Positions 7,754-15,299 are shown, counted from the first letter of the stretch. The stretch: DNA of 17,980 bases from Flavobacteriales bacterium (GCA_018664745.1 JABJNS010000041.1:1-17980); one strand, 5' to 3'. Notes: generated by a model from the sequence alone, not told the origin. Numbers and translations: made by a program.

Positions 7754-8833
7754 ATGGGAATTACGCACGAAACTATATTAGAGGTAAATACTAATCACTT
7801 AGAAAGTAACCTCAACTATCTAAAAAGTCAACTAAAACCTAGCACTAAAGTTATTGCTGTTGTAAAGGCTTATGCTTATGGTCATGGTGATATAGTACTT
7901 TCCAGAAAACTAGAATTATTAGGAGTTCATGCGCTTTGGGTTGCTGATTTTGAAGAAGGGAGTCGCTTAAGGGAAAGTGGAATTAATATCCCAATTATAA
8001 TTGCAAATCCTGGCACAAAAAGCACAAATAAAATTATTGAAAATAAATTAGATGTTGTAATTTATAACTTCAAATTACTCCAGCTATATGGTGAGCTTAA
8101 CACTGAACTAAACATCCATATTAAATTTAATACCGGAATGAATCGTTATGGGTTTAACCCTGATGAAGTAAAAAAAGTAATAGATACTTTACAGCAATAC
8201 CCAAAACTAAAAATACAAAGTATTTGTTCACATTTAGCTGCTTCAGACAATCCTGAAAATGATAAATTTACAGACAAACAATGTCTTATCTTTGATACTA
8301 TCTGCACAACATTTTTCACATGTTTTGGTTATAAAGTTGATCGACATATTCTGAATACAAATGGTGTATTACGCTTTACAAATAAGGAATATGAAATGGT
8401 TAGATTAGGAATTGGACTTTTTGGAGTTGCTGATGACAAAAACTTACATCAAATTAGTACACTAAAAAGTGTCATTACTCAAGTTAGAACCATTAAAAAA
8501 GGAGAGGGGATTGGATATAATGCTTCATTTATTGCTACAGAAGACATGAAAGTTGGCATCATCCCTTTTGGGTATGCAGATGGATTAAATAGAAAGTTAA
8601 GCGAAAAATACGGAACTATTTTAGTGAATAATTCTCCTTGTCCTATTATTGGAAAGATTAGTATGGACTCCTGCATAATTGACTTAAGTAATACGACTGC
8701 TACAACAGGAGATAGAGTTATTATCTTTGGCAAAGAAAATACAATACTATCTATTGCTAAGAAATTAGAAACAATACCCTATGAAATTTTTGCTACACTA
8801 AACAGGAGAATTAAAAGGGTTTATTCTTCTTGA
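7754..8833 (+). CDS. alr: Alanine racemase (PLP-dependent)
   Basis: Interconverts L- and D-alanine for peptidoglycan. The protein has 359 residues. The PLP lysine is K38 in AVVKAYAYGHG, where many homologues have VKANAYGHG. The substrate and cofactor segment NTGMNRYGF carries R131. The second catalytic base is Y255 in GIGYNAS. FGYADGL (272-278) and SMD (303-305) are also present. It is a free-standing enzyme: the start is 3 nt after tdk, which leaves no room for the MurF domain fused to Alr in many Bacteroidota. The final 13 nt overlap the 3' end of the convergent O-antigen-ligase-like gene. Confidence 0.96.
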   Translation: MGITHETILEVNTNHLESNLNYLKSQLKPSTKVIAVVKAYAYGHGDIVLSRKLELLGVHALWVADFEEGSRLRESGINIPIIIANPGTKSTNKIIENKLDVVIYNFKLLQLYGELNTELNIHIKFNTGMNRYGFNPDEVKKVIDTLQQYPKLKIQSICSHLAASDNPENDKFTDKQCLIFDTICTTFFTCFGYKVDRHILNTNGVLRFTNKEYEMVRLGIGLFGVADDKNLHQISTLKSVITQVRTIKKGEGIGYNASFIATEDMKVGIIPFGYADGLNRKLSEKYGTILVNNSPCPIIGKISMDSCIIDLSNTTATTGDRVIIFGKENTILSIAKKLETIPYEIFATLNRRIKRVYSS

Positions 8834-10005
8834 TACTTACTATAAATAGTATATAGGAAAATATAGCAGATTGTAAGAGTAAAAATAAAGAAGTAGGAAT
8901 CAACAAGCATCAAAAACATAAAAGATAGAGGTAGTAAAATCCTATGAATACCATCCTGCTTTTTAAACAATTCCTTTATTTGATGATAAAAGATAGAGAG
9001 CAATAATATAAGTCCTAATACCCCTAATTCAAACCAAACATATAGATATTGATTATGTGGTGTAGTATGCTTATCAAAATAATGCCCTGATTTTACCTCA
9101 GCTTTAAAAATAGTTCCAAAACTACCTGTTCCGTAACCAAGTAATGGTTTTTCTAATACTCTACTTAATGACTCTTTAACAAATACATAACGAATATCCT
9201 CTAGTTTTCCCTCTCCTACATCTCCATTATTTTGGATAATATTAGACATAACATCAAACCTATTTTTATAAACCTTTGTTGATTTATATATAATATACTG
9301 AAAAGAAAATAACAACAACATGAGTGCAACTAATCGCAATAAATGCTTTCTATTGTAGTACAAAATATAAAATACTGCTGATAAATTAAAAATCACTTGT
9401 CCTGCCCTACCTCTTTCAGTAAATATACTTAGTGTATAAATAGCAATAAATAACAATAATAAATAAGGATACTTACTCTTCCTCTCAACTAAAATATAGA
9501 ACGATAATGTAGTTGCAAGAGCAAGAATTACATTATGATAATTATATGTTATAAATGCAGAATTTCTCCATGAAACCTCAATAAAAGAAAGATAATTTCC
9601 TAAAGGAAGAATAATTTTATTGTTAATTAAAATAGCCGCCAATGCAGATATAAAAGCAGTTCCTAAAAATGCTATTACTGCCCTTTTAATCGTTTTTTGC
9701 TTCAGTTCCATGCTTAATAAAACAGGGAAAATAAGTAATAAGGCTAGTCTTTGAAATTGCCATTCTGCATTCAAATGATTACCTCCCCAAAGCAATCCTA
9801 AACCATACAACCCTATTAATGCAAAAACAGAAATCACCCACTTTGATGACTTTATATGCTCAAATTTAGATTTGAAATTTCCTTCAAAAATCCAACACAG
9901 AGCTAATAAAGCAAGAATAAAATTTGTTATTGCTATTGAGGTTGGAATAAAGACTCCTAACAAGATAAATAAAACTTGTTGAATTTGATTTATTGCTTTA
10001 TTCAT
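8821..10005 (-). CDS. O-antigen ligase/polymerase (WaaL/Wzy-like) membrane protein
   Basis: Polytopic inner-membrane protein of 394 residues with about ten or more hydrophobic segments (for example 8-40, 54-72, 85-98, 107-127, 150-173, 179-194, 203-217, 223-240, 322-340 and 355-389). The pattern fits the O-antigen ligase / Wzy C superfamily, which joins or polymerises lipid-linked glycans on the periplasmic side. ERGRAGQ (197-203) precedes a large loop (240-320) containing GYGTGSFGTIF (290-300) and PHNQYLYVWFELG (316-328); the His in PHNQYL matches the conserved loop His of WaaL. Ligase and polymerase cannot be told apart, and no glycan gene cluster is nearby. The ATG overlaps the S41 peptidase stop by 8 nt, so it is last in the rnpA operon. 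Confidence 0.85.
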   Translation of the reverse strand: MNKAINQIQQVLFILLGVFIPTSIAITNFILALLALCWIFEGNFKSKFEHIKSSKWVISVFALIGLYGLGLLWGGNHLNAEWQFQRLALLLIFPVLLSMELKQKTIKRAVIAFLGTAFISALAAILINNKIILPLGNYLSFIEVSWRNSAFITYNYHNVILALATTLSFYILVERKSKYPYLLLLFIAIYTLSIFTERGRAGQVIFNLSAVFYILYYNRKHLLRLVALMLLLFSFQYIIYKSTKVYKNRFDVMSNIIQNNGDVGEGKLEDIRYVFVKESLSRVLEKPLLGYGTGSFGTIFKAEVKSGHYFDKHTTPHNQYLYVWFELGVLGLILLLSIFYHQIKELFKKQDGIHRILLPLSFMFLMLVDSYFFIFTLTICYIFLYTIYSKYQEE

Positions 10006-11644
10006 TTTCTAATATCTGATCATACTCTTCTTTATTTTGTAATATCTCAAGTGCTTTTTCTAACTCAGGATCAAAATTTAATGCGGCTTCAATTCTTCCT
10101 ATTTGATAAAAATATCTACTTCTAATCTCTCCAGTAAGTATCTCTTTGATTTCCTCCTTATTTGTAAATAAATCATCTCCTTTATTTGCTACTAACTGAG
10201 TAAGTAAAGCTTCATATTCATCACTCAAAGATTCAAAATATTTCTCGTCAGTAGCTTTCTCTTTCAATTTTTCAAGCGCTTCTTCTGTTTTTGTTTTATA
10301 AGTATATTCTTTGCCTGAAAGATAATCTACAAAATGTTCATAATTGCTATCTGAGAAAATGAAATCAGTTGCAATACTATCATTTTCAAATCTGAAGTCT
10401 GTTGCGTAATCAAAGAATAAACGCTCTCTGAAAAGAGAGACAATAATATTACTAAATATACCTGTTTCAGTAATTATATCAGGATTAATTCCACCGCCAT
10501 CAAAAACCTCTCTCCCATTTTTGGTTTGAAAAGAAGTCATTAATGAATCTGCTATTTTACCTACACTCCCATCCTCATTTCTATTAGAATAATCCAATGC
10601 CTGTATACATCTTCCACTAGGTATATAGTACTTTGCAACAGTTAATTTCAACTGAGAATTATAAGACAGCTTTCGGGTTTGCTGTACCAAGCCTTTTCCA
10701 TAACTTCTTTGACCTATAACCACCCCTCTATCTAAATCCTGTATTGCCCCTGAAACAATTTCAGAAGCTGAAGCAGATGAAGAATTTATTAAGATTACTA
10801 AAGGAACGGCTGTATCTAACGGCTTGTTGTTTGCTATATATGATTTTTCCCAAGACTTAATTTTTCCTCTTGTACTTACTACTTCTTCACCTTTTTCTAC
10901 AAAAAGATTAACAATATCAACTGACTCATTCAAAAGCCCTCCAGGGTTGCTTCTTAAATCTAAAATTAATCCTTTTAACTCTGTTTCTTTCTTTAAATCT
11001 TCTATTGCACTTTTTATATCCTTACTACAATTTCTAGTGAAGCTTCTTAGCTTTACATAGCCAATTCCATCTTCAATATATGCTGAATAAGGCACACTTT
11101 TTACGGATACTTTTTCCCGCTCAAATGTAACTTCAAAAGGCTTGTCCAAATGAGGACGCTCAATCAATAAAGTAACGGAAGTATTTGGCTGTCCTTTTAG
11201 CACCTTACTAACCTCTTCAGTTGTTTTTGATTTAGCCGATTTTCCGTTAATTTCTAAAATTTTATCTCCTGCCATAAGCCCTGCTTTTTGTGCAGGAAAA
11301 CCTTCATAGGGCTCGCTTATAAAAACAAACTCTTTTCGTTTTGTAATCATAGCGCCAATACCACCATATTGTCCTGTGGTCATAAAACGAAAATCTTCAA
11401 TCTCTGATTCAGGAATATAAGTTGTGTAAGGATCTAATGATTTTAACATTTTATCAATTCCCTCTTTCATTAATTCTCCAGGATCAGTTTCATCAACATA
11501 AAATGTATTTAACTCCTTATATAAAGTAGTAAAGATATCTAAGTTTTTAGAAATCTCAAAATAGTTATCAGTAAATCCTACTGATATAACTGAGGTAATT
11601 GCGAGTACAATTCCTAAAATAATGATTTTAAATTTTTTCTTCAT
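9998..11644 (-). CDS. S41 family carboxy-terminal processing peptidase (CtpA/Prc-like)
   Basis: Periplasmic PDZ-serine protease of 548 residues that trims or degrades envelope proteins from the C-terminus. The start is placed at MKKKF because it opens directly into an uncleaved or cleaved signal/anchor helix (residues 6-24). A frame extension to 11683 would add 13 atypical residues and overlap yidD. The PDZ domain spans about 90-165 (GQYGGIG, AGLMAGDKILEINGK). The S41 domain includes GIGYVKLRSF (193-202), LDLRSNPGG (228-236), the nucleophile S292 in SSASASEI, and the general-base K317 in GQRSYGKGLVQ, 25 residues apart as in Prc and the D1 protease. The C-terminal 110 residues are a Glu/Lys-rich helical tail. 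It lies 10 nt after yidD. Confidence 0.95.
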   Translation of the reverse strand: MKKKFKIIILGIVLAITSVISVGFTDNYFEISKNLDIFTTLYKELNTFYVDETDPGELMKEGIDKMLKSLDPYTTYIPESEIEDFRFMTTGQYGGIGAMITKRKEFVFISEPYEGFPAQKAGLMAGDKILEINGKSAKSKTTEEVSKVLKGQPNTSVTLLIERPHLDKPFEVTFEREKVSVKSVPYSAYIEDGIGYVKLRSFTRNCSKDIKSAIEDLKKETELKGLILDLRSNPGGLLNESVDIVNLFVEKGEEVVSTRGKIKSWEKSYIANNKPLDTAVPLVILINSSSASASEIVSGAIQDLDRGVVIGQRSYGKGLVQQTRKLSYNSQLKLTVAKYYIPSGRCIQALDYSNRNEDGSVGKIADSLMTSFQTKNGREVFDGGGINPDIITETGIFSNIIVSLFRERLFFDYATDFRFENDSIATDFIFSDSNYEHFVDYLSGKEYTYKTKTEEALEKLKEKATDEKYFESLSDEYEALLTQLVANKGDDLFTNKEEIKEILTGEIRSRYFYQIGRIEAALNFDPELEKALEILQNKEEYDQILENE

Positions 11645-11654
11645 AATTTCTTTA

Positions 11655-11876
11655 TTAAGGTACTGGGTCATGCCCATGCCCACCCCAAGGGTGACAAGTT
11701 ATTATTCTTTTTAAAGTTAGTATTCCTCCCTTCCAAGGCCCATATTTTGTTATTGCCTCCAATCCATAAGCCGAACAAGTTGGTGTATATCTACATCTTG
11801 GTGGCAACAAAGGAGATATTGCTTTCTGATAAATCACAATTATTGTTCTAAAAAGAAAAGAAAAAATAACACTCAT
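11655..11876 (-). CDS. yidD: Membrane protein insertion efficiency factor YidD
   Basis: Small membrane-associated protein (73 residues) that assists YidC-dependent insertion. It shows the amphipathic N-terminal helix and the family core: ISPLLPPRCRYTPTCS, YGLEAI, GPWKGGILTLKRI and CHPWGGHGHDPVP, including the three conserved cysteines. The start overlaps the rnpA stop by 4 nt (ATGA), which fits the near-universal rnpA-yidD pairing. No yidC follows here; the next gene is the S41 peptidase. Confidence 0.96.
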   Translation of the reverse strand: MSVIFSFLFRTIIVIYQKAISPLLPPRCRYTPTCSAYGLEAITKYGPWKGGILTLKRIITCHPWGGHGHDPVP

Positions 11877-12247
11877 ATTTCTTCACTTAAACGGCCTAAA
11901 ATTAATTTTATTTTTTCTTCTATTACTTTATATGGTAATATTTCTTCTTCCTGATAAATAACTGCAATATTCAATTGAATATTTTTACTGTTCAAAGACG
12001 CTTCCAATTCTATTTTATTTAGTCTATAAGCCTCCTTCATTCTTCTTCTTACAATGCTTCTAGTAGAAGCTAAATTTAACTTCTTTTTAGGAACTACAAT
12101 AATTGATTTTATAGCCTCCTTATCTGTATTTTCTTCTACTTTCCAAACCAAACGAATAGGTTCAACCACAAATGATTTTCCGTTAGAAAACATTTTTTTT
12201 ATTGCTGTTTCATTGCACAGCTTTTGTTTTTTTGGAAACTTAAACAT
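11873..12247 (-). CDS. rnpA: Ribonuclease P protein component
   Basis: Basic protein (124 residues) that binds the RNase P RNA and aids tRNA 5'-end maturation. It begins with FPKKQKLCNETAIKKMFSNG, contains KSIIVVPKKK (47-56) and the family signature A-x2-R-S-I-V-R-R-R-M-K-E-A-Y-R (60-75). The signature normally reads R-N/H; here the Asn is Ser64 (codon AGC, 12058-12056). The rest, including the basic helix, is intact. Upstream lies only 13 nt before the U-tract of the hemD terminator, so its own promoter is not obvious. Confidence 0.94.
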   Translation of the reverse strand: MFKFPKKQKLCNETAIKKMFSNGKSFVVEPIRLVWKVEENTDKEAIKSIIVVPKKKLNLASTRSIVRRRMKEAYRLNKIELEASLNSKNIQLNIAVIYQEEEILPYKVIEEKIKLILGRLSEEI

Positions 12248-12260
12248 CTGATAAAATTAC

Positions 12261-12286
12261 AAAAAAAGGAGCTCGAAAGCTCCTTT
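12261..12286 (-). terminator. Rho-independent terminator after hemD
   Basis: Read on the minus strand: stem GGAGCT / AGCTCC around a TTCG tetraloop, extended by three A-T pairs on each side, followed by a run of T down to 12261. It lies 22 nt after the hemD stop and 13 nt before the rnpA ATG. It could also act as a partial terminator controlling read-through into rnpA. Confidence 0.88.
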
Positions 12287-12308
12287 AAATTATTTATTTG
12301 AAAAGAAA

Positions 12309-13073
12309 TTATCTTCTTCTTTTATTTGCTTCTTTTATGTATTGATCTAAGGCCATTGACATTGATGGCGCCTTTTTATTAGGAGCTGCAATATCTACTC
12401 TTAGACCATTTTCTTCAACTGATTTTATTGTTGTTGGGCCAAAAACTGCAAGTCTTGTTTCTCCTTGTTCAAAATTAGGAAAATTTTCTAACAGAGATTT
12501 AATTCCTGTTGGGCTAAAAAACACTAAAACATCATATTTTACATCTGTTAAGTCTGACAAATCAGAACAAGCTACTTTATACATTTGAGCTTTTGTATAC
12601 TCTAAGCCACTTTCTTCTAATGACTTATTCATTTGTTTTTTAAGCACATCAGAACATGGGAATAGGAATTTTGAATCTTTATGTTTTTGCATAACAGGAA
12701 TTAAGCTAGCAAGTGTTTGTTCTCCTGTAAACACCTTACGTTTACGGTAAGTAATAAAGTTTTGCAAATAATGTGCAATTGCTTCAGAAACACAAAAATA
12801 CTTTGTAAAATCAGGAACCCTTAGTCTTAATTTATCCATCATTCCAAAATAATGATCCATAGCGTTTTTAGATGTAAAAATTACTGCATCATGGTTAAGG
12901 ATAGAAATTCTTTGCTCTCTAAACTCTTGTGCTGTGATTTCTTCAACATGCATAAATGGTCTATAATCAATCTTTAATTTATGCTTTTGCTCAATAGTTG
13001 CGTATGGTGATTTTCCTTCAGGTTTTGGTTGTGAAATTAATATTGACTTTACTTTCTTCTTTTTTTCTGCCAT
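12309..13073 (-). CDS. hemD: Uroporphyrinogen-III synthase
   Basis: Cyclises hydroxymethylbilane to uroporphyrinogen III in tetrapyrrole synthesis. The protein has 254 residues, with a basic N-terminal extension (AEKKKKVK) before SILISQPKP. The two-domain HemD pattern is visible: HDAVIFTSKNAMDHYF (about 59-74), FCVSEAIAHYL, then YDVLVFFSPTGIKSLLENF and LAVFGPTTIKSVEENGLRVDIAAPNK. HemD proteins diverge strongly, so the call rests on these short blocks and on the DUF4271 neighbour, a recurrent pairing in Bacteroidota. It starts 15 nt after the DUF4271 gene and ends in a strong terminator. Confidence 0.9.
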   Translation of the reverse strand: MAEKKKKVKSILISQPKPEGKSPYATIEQKHKLKIDYRPFMHVEEITAQEFREQRISILNHDAVIFTSKNAMDHYFGMMDKLRLRVPDFTKYFCVSEAIAHYLQNFITYRKRKVFTGEQTLASLIPVMQKHKDSKFLFPCSDVLKKQMNKSLEESGLEYTKAQMYKVACSDLSDLTDVKYDVLVFFSPTGIKSLLENFPNFEQGETRLAVFGPTTIKSVEENGLRVDIAAPNKKAPSMSMALDQYIKEANKRRR

Positions 13074-13088
13074 TCCTTTGCCTTTTTA

Positions 13089-13730
13089 TTAGTAAACCAC
13101 TCCTTTTCCTAGTATTAGCAGTGGTGAAATTTCTAGCGCGCAAAGATATAAAAATATATAGAACTGTGAAAGTCCAAACCCACTTGTTCCTATCTTCCAA
13201 AGCCAAAATAGCTTCAGCAATAACAGCACCGCACAGACAAAACTGATTAAAACAAATAAAGTTGCAGTAACTTTAAAGGTAAAAAAATAGAGCATCACTA
13301 CTAAGGGAAAGAGAAAAATACCTAAGGTTCTATCAAATAGAAAGGAAAAAAATATCCCTAATCTTGCAATATCTTTTAATATAAAGATTTTACCTAAAAA
13401 CAGCATGAATCCCATTTTTAAAATAAAAAATAACATCACACCTCCTACCGTATAACCTACATCAAAAATAGAAGGTTTTGGAATTAACTTAAGTATAATT
13501 ACTGAAAAATTAATCGTCATCAGTAAAAAGGTAATGAAATTTACTCTTTCAGTAAAAGCATTCTCTTCTCTTAAATATTGATTCGCATAGCGTTGGGCAA
13601 ACACCCCCATATAAAGCAGTTTAGCATGCTTCCAATAAGATGATCTTAGTACAGCAAGCAACAAAAAAGAGATTGTAAGCAATACAACTATGATATCCTG
13701 ATTAAAAATGGGTTTTGTTAACGCAATCAT
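13089..13730 (-). CDS. DUF4271 family integral membrane protein
   Basis: Protein of 213 residues with about six membrane helices (roughly 12-28, 64-82, 88-116, 124-140, 141-158, 160-180, 187-207), and Arg/Lys-rich stretches between them (RSSYWKHAKLLY, AQRYANQYLREENAF). The length, the AQRYANQYLREEN segment and the position just before hemD fit the Bacteroidota DUF4271 family, whose function is not established. The two genes are 15 nt apart and probably form an operon; a role linked to haem or membrane is only inference. No signal peptide or enzymatic motif is seen. Confidence 0.83.
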   Translation of the reverse strand: MIALTKPIFNQDIIVVLLTISFLLLAVLRSSYWKHAKLLYMGVFAQRYANQYLREENAFTERVNFITFLLMTINFSVIILKLIPKPSIFDVGYTVGGVMLFFILKMGFMLFLGKIFILKDIARLGIFFSFLFDRTLGIFLFPLVVMLYFFTFKVTATLFVLISFVCAVLLLLKLFWLWKIGTSGFGLSQFYIFLYLCALEISPLLILGKGVVY

Positions 13731-13750
13731 TATTCTTGTTATTCCGAATG

Positions 13751-13758
13751 CAAATATA
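13751..13758 (-). promoter_or_regulatory. Putative Bacteroidota -7 box (TATATTTG) for DUF4271-hemD
   Basis: Exact TAnnTTTG match on the minus strand, followed by C, 20 nt before the DUF4271 ATG in the 91-nt divergent gap. No TTTG -33 element is seen at the usual distance. Confidence 0.5.
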
Positions 13759-13793
13759 CCTTTTCAGAACTCATTTTTTAGCTTTAAAATACA

Positions 13794-13801
13794 TACTTTT
13801 G
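13794..13801 (+). promoter_or_regulatory. Putative Bacteroidota -7 box (TACTTTTG) for the acyl-CoA dehydrogenase gene
   Basis: Exact TAnnTTTG match, followed by CC, 20 nt before the chosen ATG at 13822. It supports that start, because the longer frame beginning at 13708 would place the promoter inside the gene. No -33 TTTG is seen. Confidence 0.5.
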
Positions 13802-13821
13802 CCAAAAAATTAACAATCGCT

Positions 13822-15000
13822 ATGTCACAAGATTTATACCAAGCTCCTGATTATTTCCTTTTGGATGAACTCCTTACGGAAGAACACAAATTAATTAGAG
13901 ATGCTGCAAGAGAATGGGTGAAAAGAGAAGTATCTCCAATAATAGAAGAAGCTTGTCAGAAAGCTGAATTCCCAAAACAAATTGTAAAAGGGTTAGGTGA
14001 AATTGGCGGTTTCGGACCGTACATCCCTGTAGAATACGGTGGAGCTGGATTAGACCAAATTTCTTACGGACTTATAATGCAAGAACTAGAAAGAGGAGAT
14101 AGTGGAGTTCGTTCTACTTCATCTGTTCAATCTTCATTAGTTATGTATCCTATTTGGAAGTATGGTAGTGAAGAACAAAAAATGAAATTCTTGCCAAAAT
14201 TAGCTACTGGTGAATTTATTGGTTGTTTCGGGTTAACTGAACCTGATCATGGTTCAAATCCTGGAGGAATGGTAACCAACATAAAAGATATGGGAGATCA
14301 TTATCTTTTAAATGGAGCAAAAATGTGGATTTCAAATGCACCTTTTGCTGATGTTGCTGTTGTTTGGGCAAAAAATGAAGAAGGAAGAATTAAAGGGGTG
14401 TTAGTTGAAAGAGGAATGGAAGGATTCACCACTCCAGAAACACATGGAAAATGGAGTTTAAGAGCTTCTGCTACTGGGGAGTTAGTATTTGATAATGTAA
14501 AAATTCCTAAAGATAATATTTTACCAAACAAAGATGGATTAGGAGCTCCACTTGGCTGCTTAGATTCTGCAAGATATGGAATTGCTTGGGGAACAATAGG
14601 TACTGCAATGGACTGTTACGATACAGCACTTAGGTACGCAAAAGAGCGTATTCAATTTGGGAAGCCAATTGCAAGCTACCAATTACAACAAAAGAAATTA
14701 GCTGAAATGATTACTGAAATCACAAAAGCACAATTTTTAACTTGGCGCTTAGGTGTGCTAAGAAATGAAGGAAGAGCAACTTCTGCACAAATTTCAATGT
14801 GTAAGCGTAATAATGTAGATATGGCACTTAAGATTGCTCGTGAAGCAAGGCAAGTTTTAGGAGCTATGGGAATTACAGGAGAATATTCCATCATGAGACA
14901 TATGATGAATTTAGAATCAGTAATTACTTATGAAGGAACACATGATATTCACTTGTTGATTACAGGAATGGATATTACGGGTGAAAACGCTTTTAAATAG
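13822..15000 (+). CDS. Acyl-CoA dehydrogenase, glutaryl-CoA dehydrogenase-like
   Basis: FAD-dependent acyl-CoA dehydrogenase of 392 residues. The sequence follows glutaryl-CoA dehydrogenase rather than straight-chain enzymes: ELERGDSGVRSTSSVQSSLVM (88-108) places E90, R97 and S101 where GCDH has its glutarate-binding Glu87, Arg94 and Ser98; CFGLTEPDHGSNPGG binds FAD; WSLRASATGELVFDNV and MNLESVITYEGTHDIH follow, with the catalytic base E371 in TYEGT. Likely role: glutaryl-CoA to crotonyl-CoA in lysine/tryptophan breakdown; whether it decarboxylates cannot be read here. The ATG at 13822 opens MSQDLYQAPDYF, a typical start; upstream in-frame codons back to 13708 are non-coding in character and antisense to DUF4271. 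The DUF3817 gene follows 11 nt later. Confidence 0.92.
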   Translation: MSQDLYQAPDYFLLDELLTEEHKLIRDAAREWVKREVSPIIEEACQKAEFPKQIVKGLGEIGGFGPYIPVEYGGAGLDQISYGLIMQELERGDSGVRSTSSVQSSLVMYPIWKYGSEEQKMKFLPKLATGEFIGCFGLTEPDHGSNPGGMVTNIKDMGDHYLLNGAKMWISNAPFADVAVVWAKNEEGRIKGVLVERGMEGFTTPETHGKWSLRASATGELVFDNVKIPKDNILPNKDGLGAPLGCLDSARYGIAWGTIGTAMDCYDTALRYAKERIQFGKPIASYQLQQKKLAEMITEITKAQFLTWRLGVLRNEGRATSAQISMCKRNNVDMALKIAREARQVLGAMGITGEYSIMRHMMNLESVITYEGTHDIHLLITGMDITGENAFK

Positions 15001-15011
15001 CACATAATTAA

Positions 15012-15287
15012 ATGAAAAATACATTTAGAATAATTGCATTTTTAGAAGGAATATCTTACATACTTCTTCTTTTTGTTGCTGTACCTATTAAATACAGTCT
15101 AGGAGATCCTGCTTATGTAAAATTATTAGGAATGCCACACGGTTTATTGTTTGTAGCCTATATTATTTTGGCTTACTTAATAAAAGAAAATGAAAATTGG
15201 GTAATTAAAGATTTAGGAATTGTATTACTTGCCTCTATCCTACCCTTTGGTACTTTTTATGTGGATTGGAAATATTTGAAAAAATAG
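15012..15287 (+). CDS. DUF3817 family small membrane protein
   Basis: Protein of 91 residues with three membrane helices (about 5-24, 40-59, 66-83). The FRIIAFLEGISYILLLFVAVP start, the LGMPHGLLFVAYI block and the FYVDWKYLKK end match the DUF3817 pattern, including the conserved EG and HG pairs. Function unknown. It lies 11 nt after the acyl-CoA dehydrogenase and is followed by a terminator, so the two are probably one transcript; a functional link is not shown. Confidence 0.87.
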   Translation: MKNTFRIIAFLEGISYILLLFVAVPIKYSLGDPAYVKLLGMPHGLLFVAYIILAYLIKENENWVIKDLGIVLLASILPFGTFYVDWKYLKK

Positions 15288-15299
15288 GAATTTGAAAAC

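Noticed and set aside
8838..8851. Inverted repeat TACTA-TAAA-TAGTA just after alr.
   Set aside because: Only five A-T-rich pairs, no T-run on either side, and inside the coding end of the ligase-like gene; not a credible terminator.
11645..11683. Upstream start for the S41 peptidase adding 13 residues (MGMGMTQYLNKEI).
   Set aside because: It overlaps the yidD 3' end and pushes the signal/anchor helix away from the N-terminus; the ATG at 11644 leads straight into MKKKF and the helix.
13708..13821. Longer N-terminus for the acyl-CoA dehydrogenase (extra 38 codons from an upstream ATG).
   Set aside because: The added stretch is antisense to the DUF4271 start, contains the likely promoter box at 13794, and does not look like a family N-terminus; MSQDLYQAPDYF at 13822 does.
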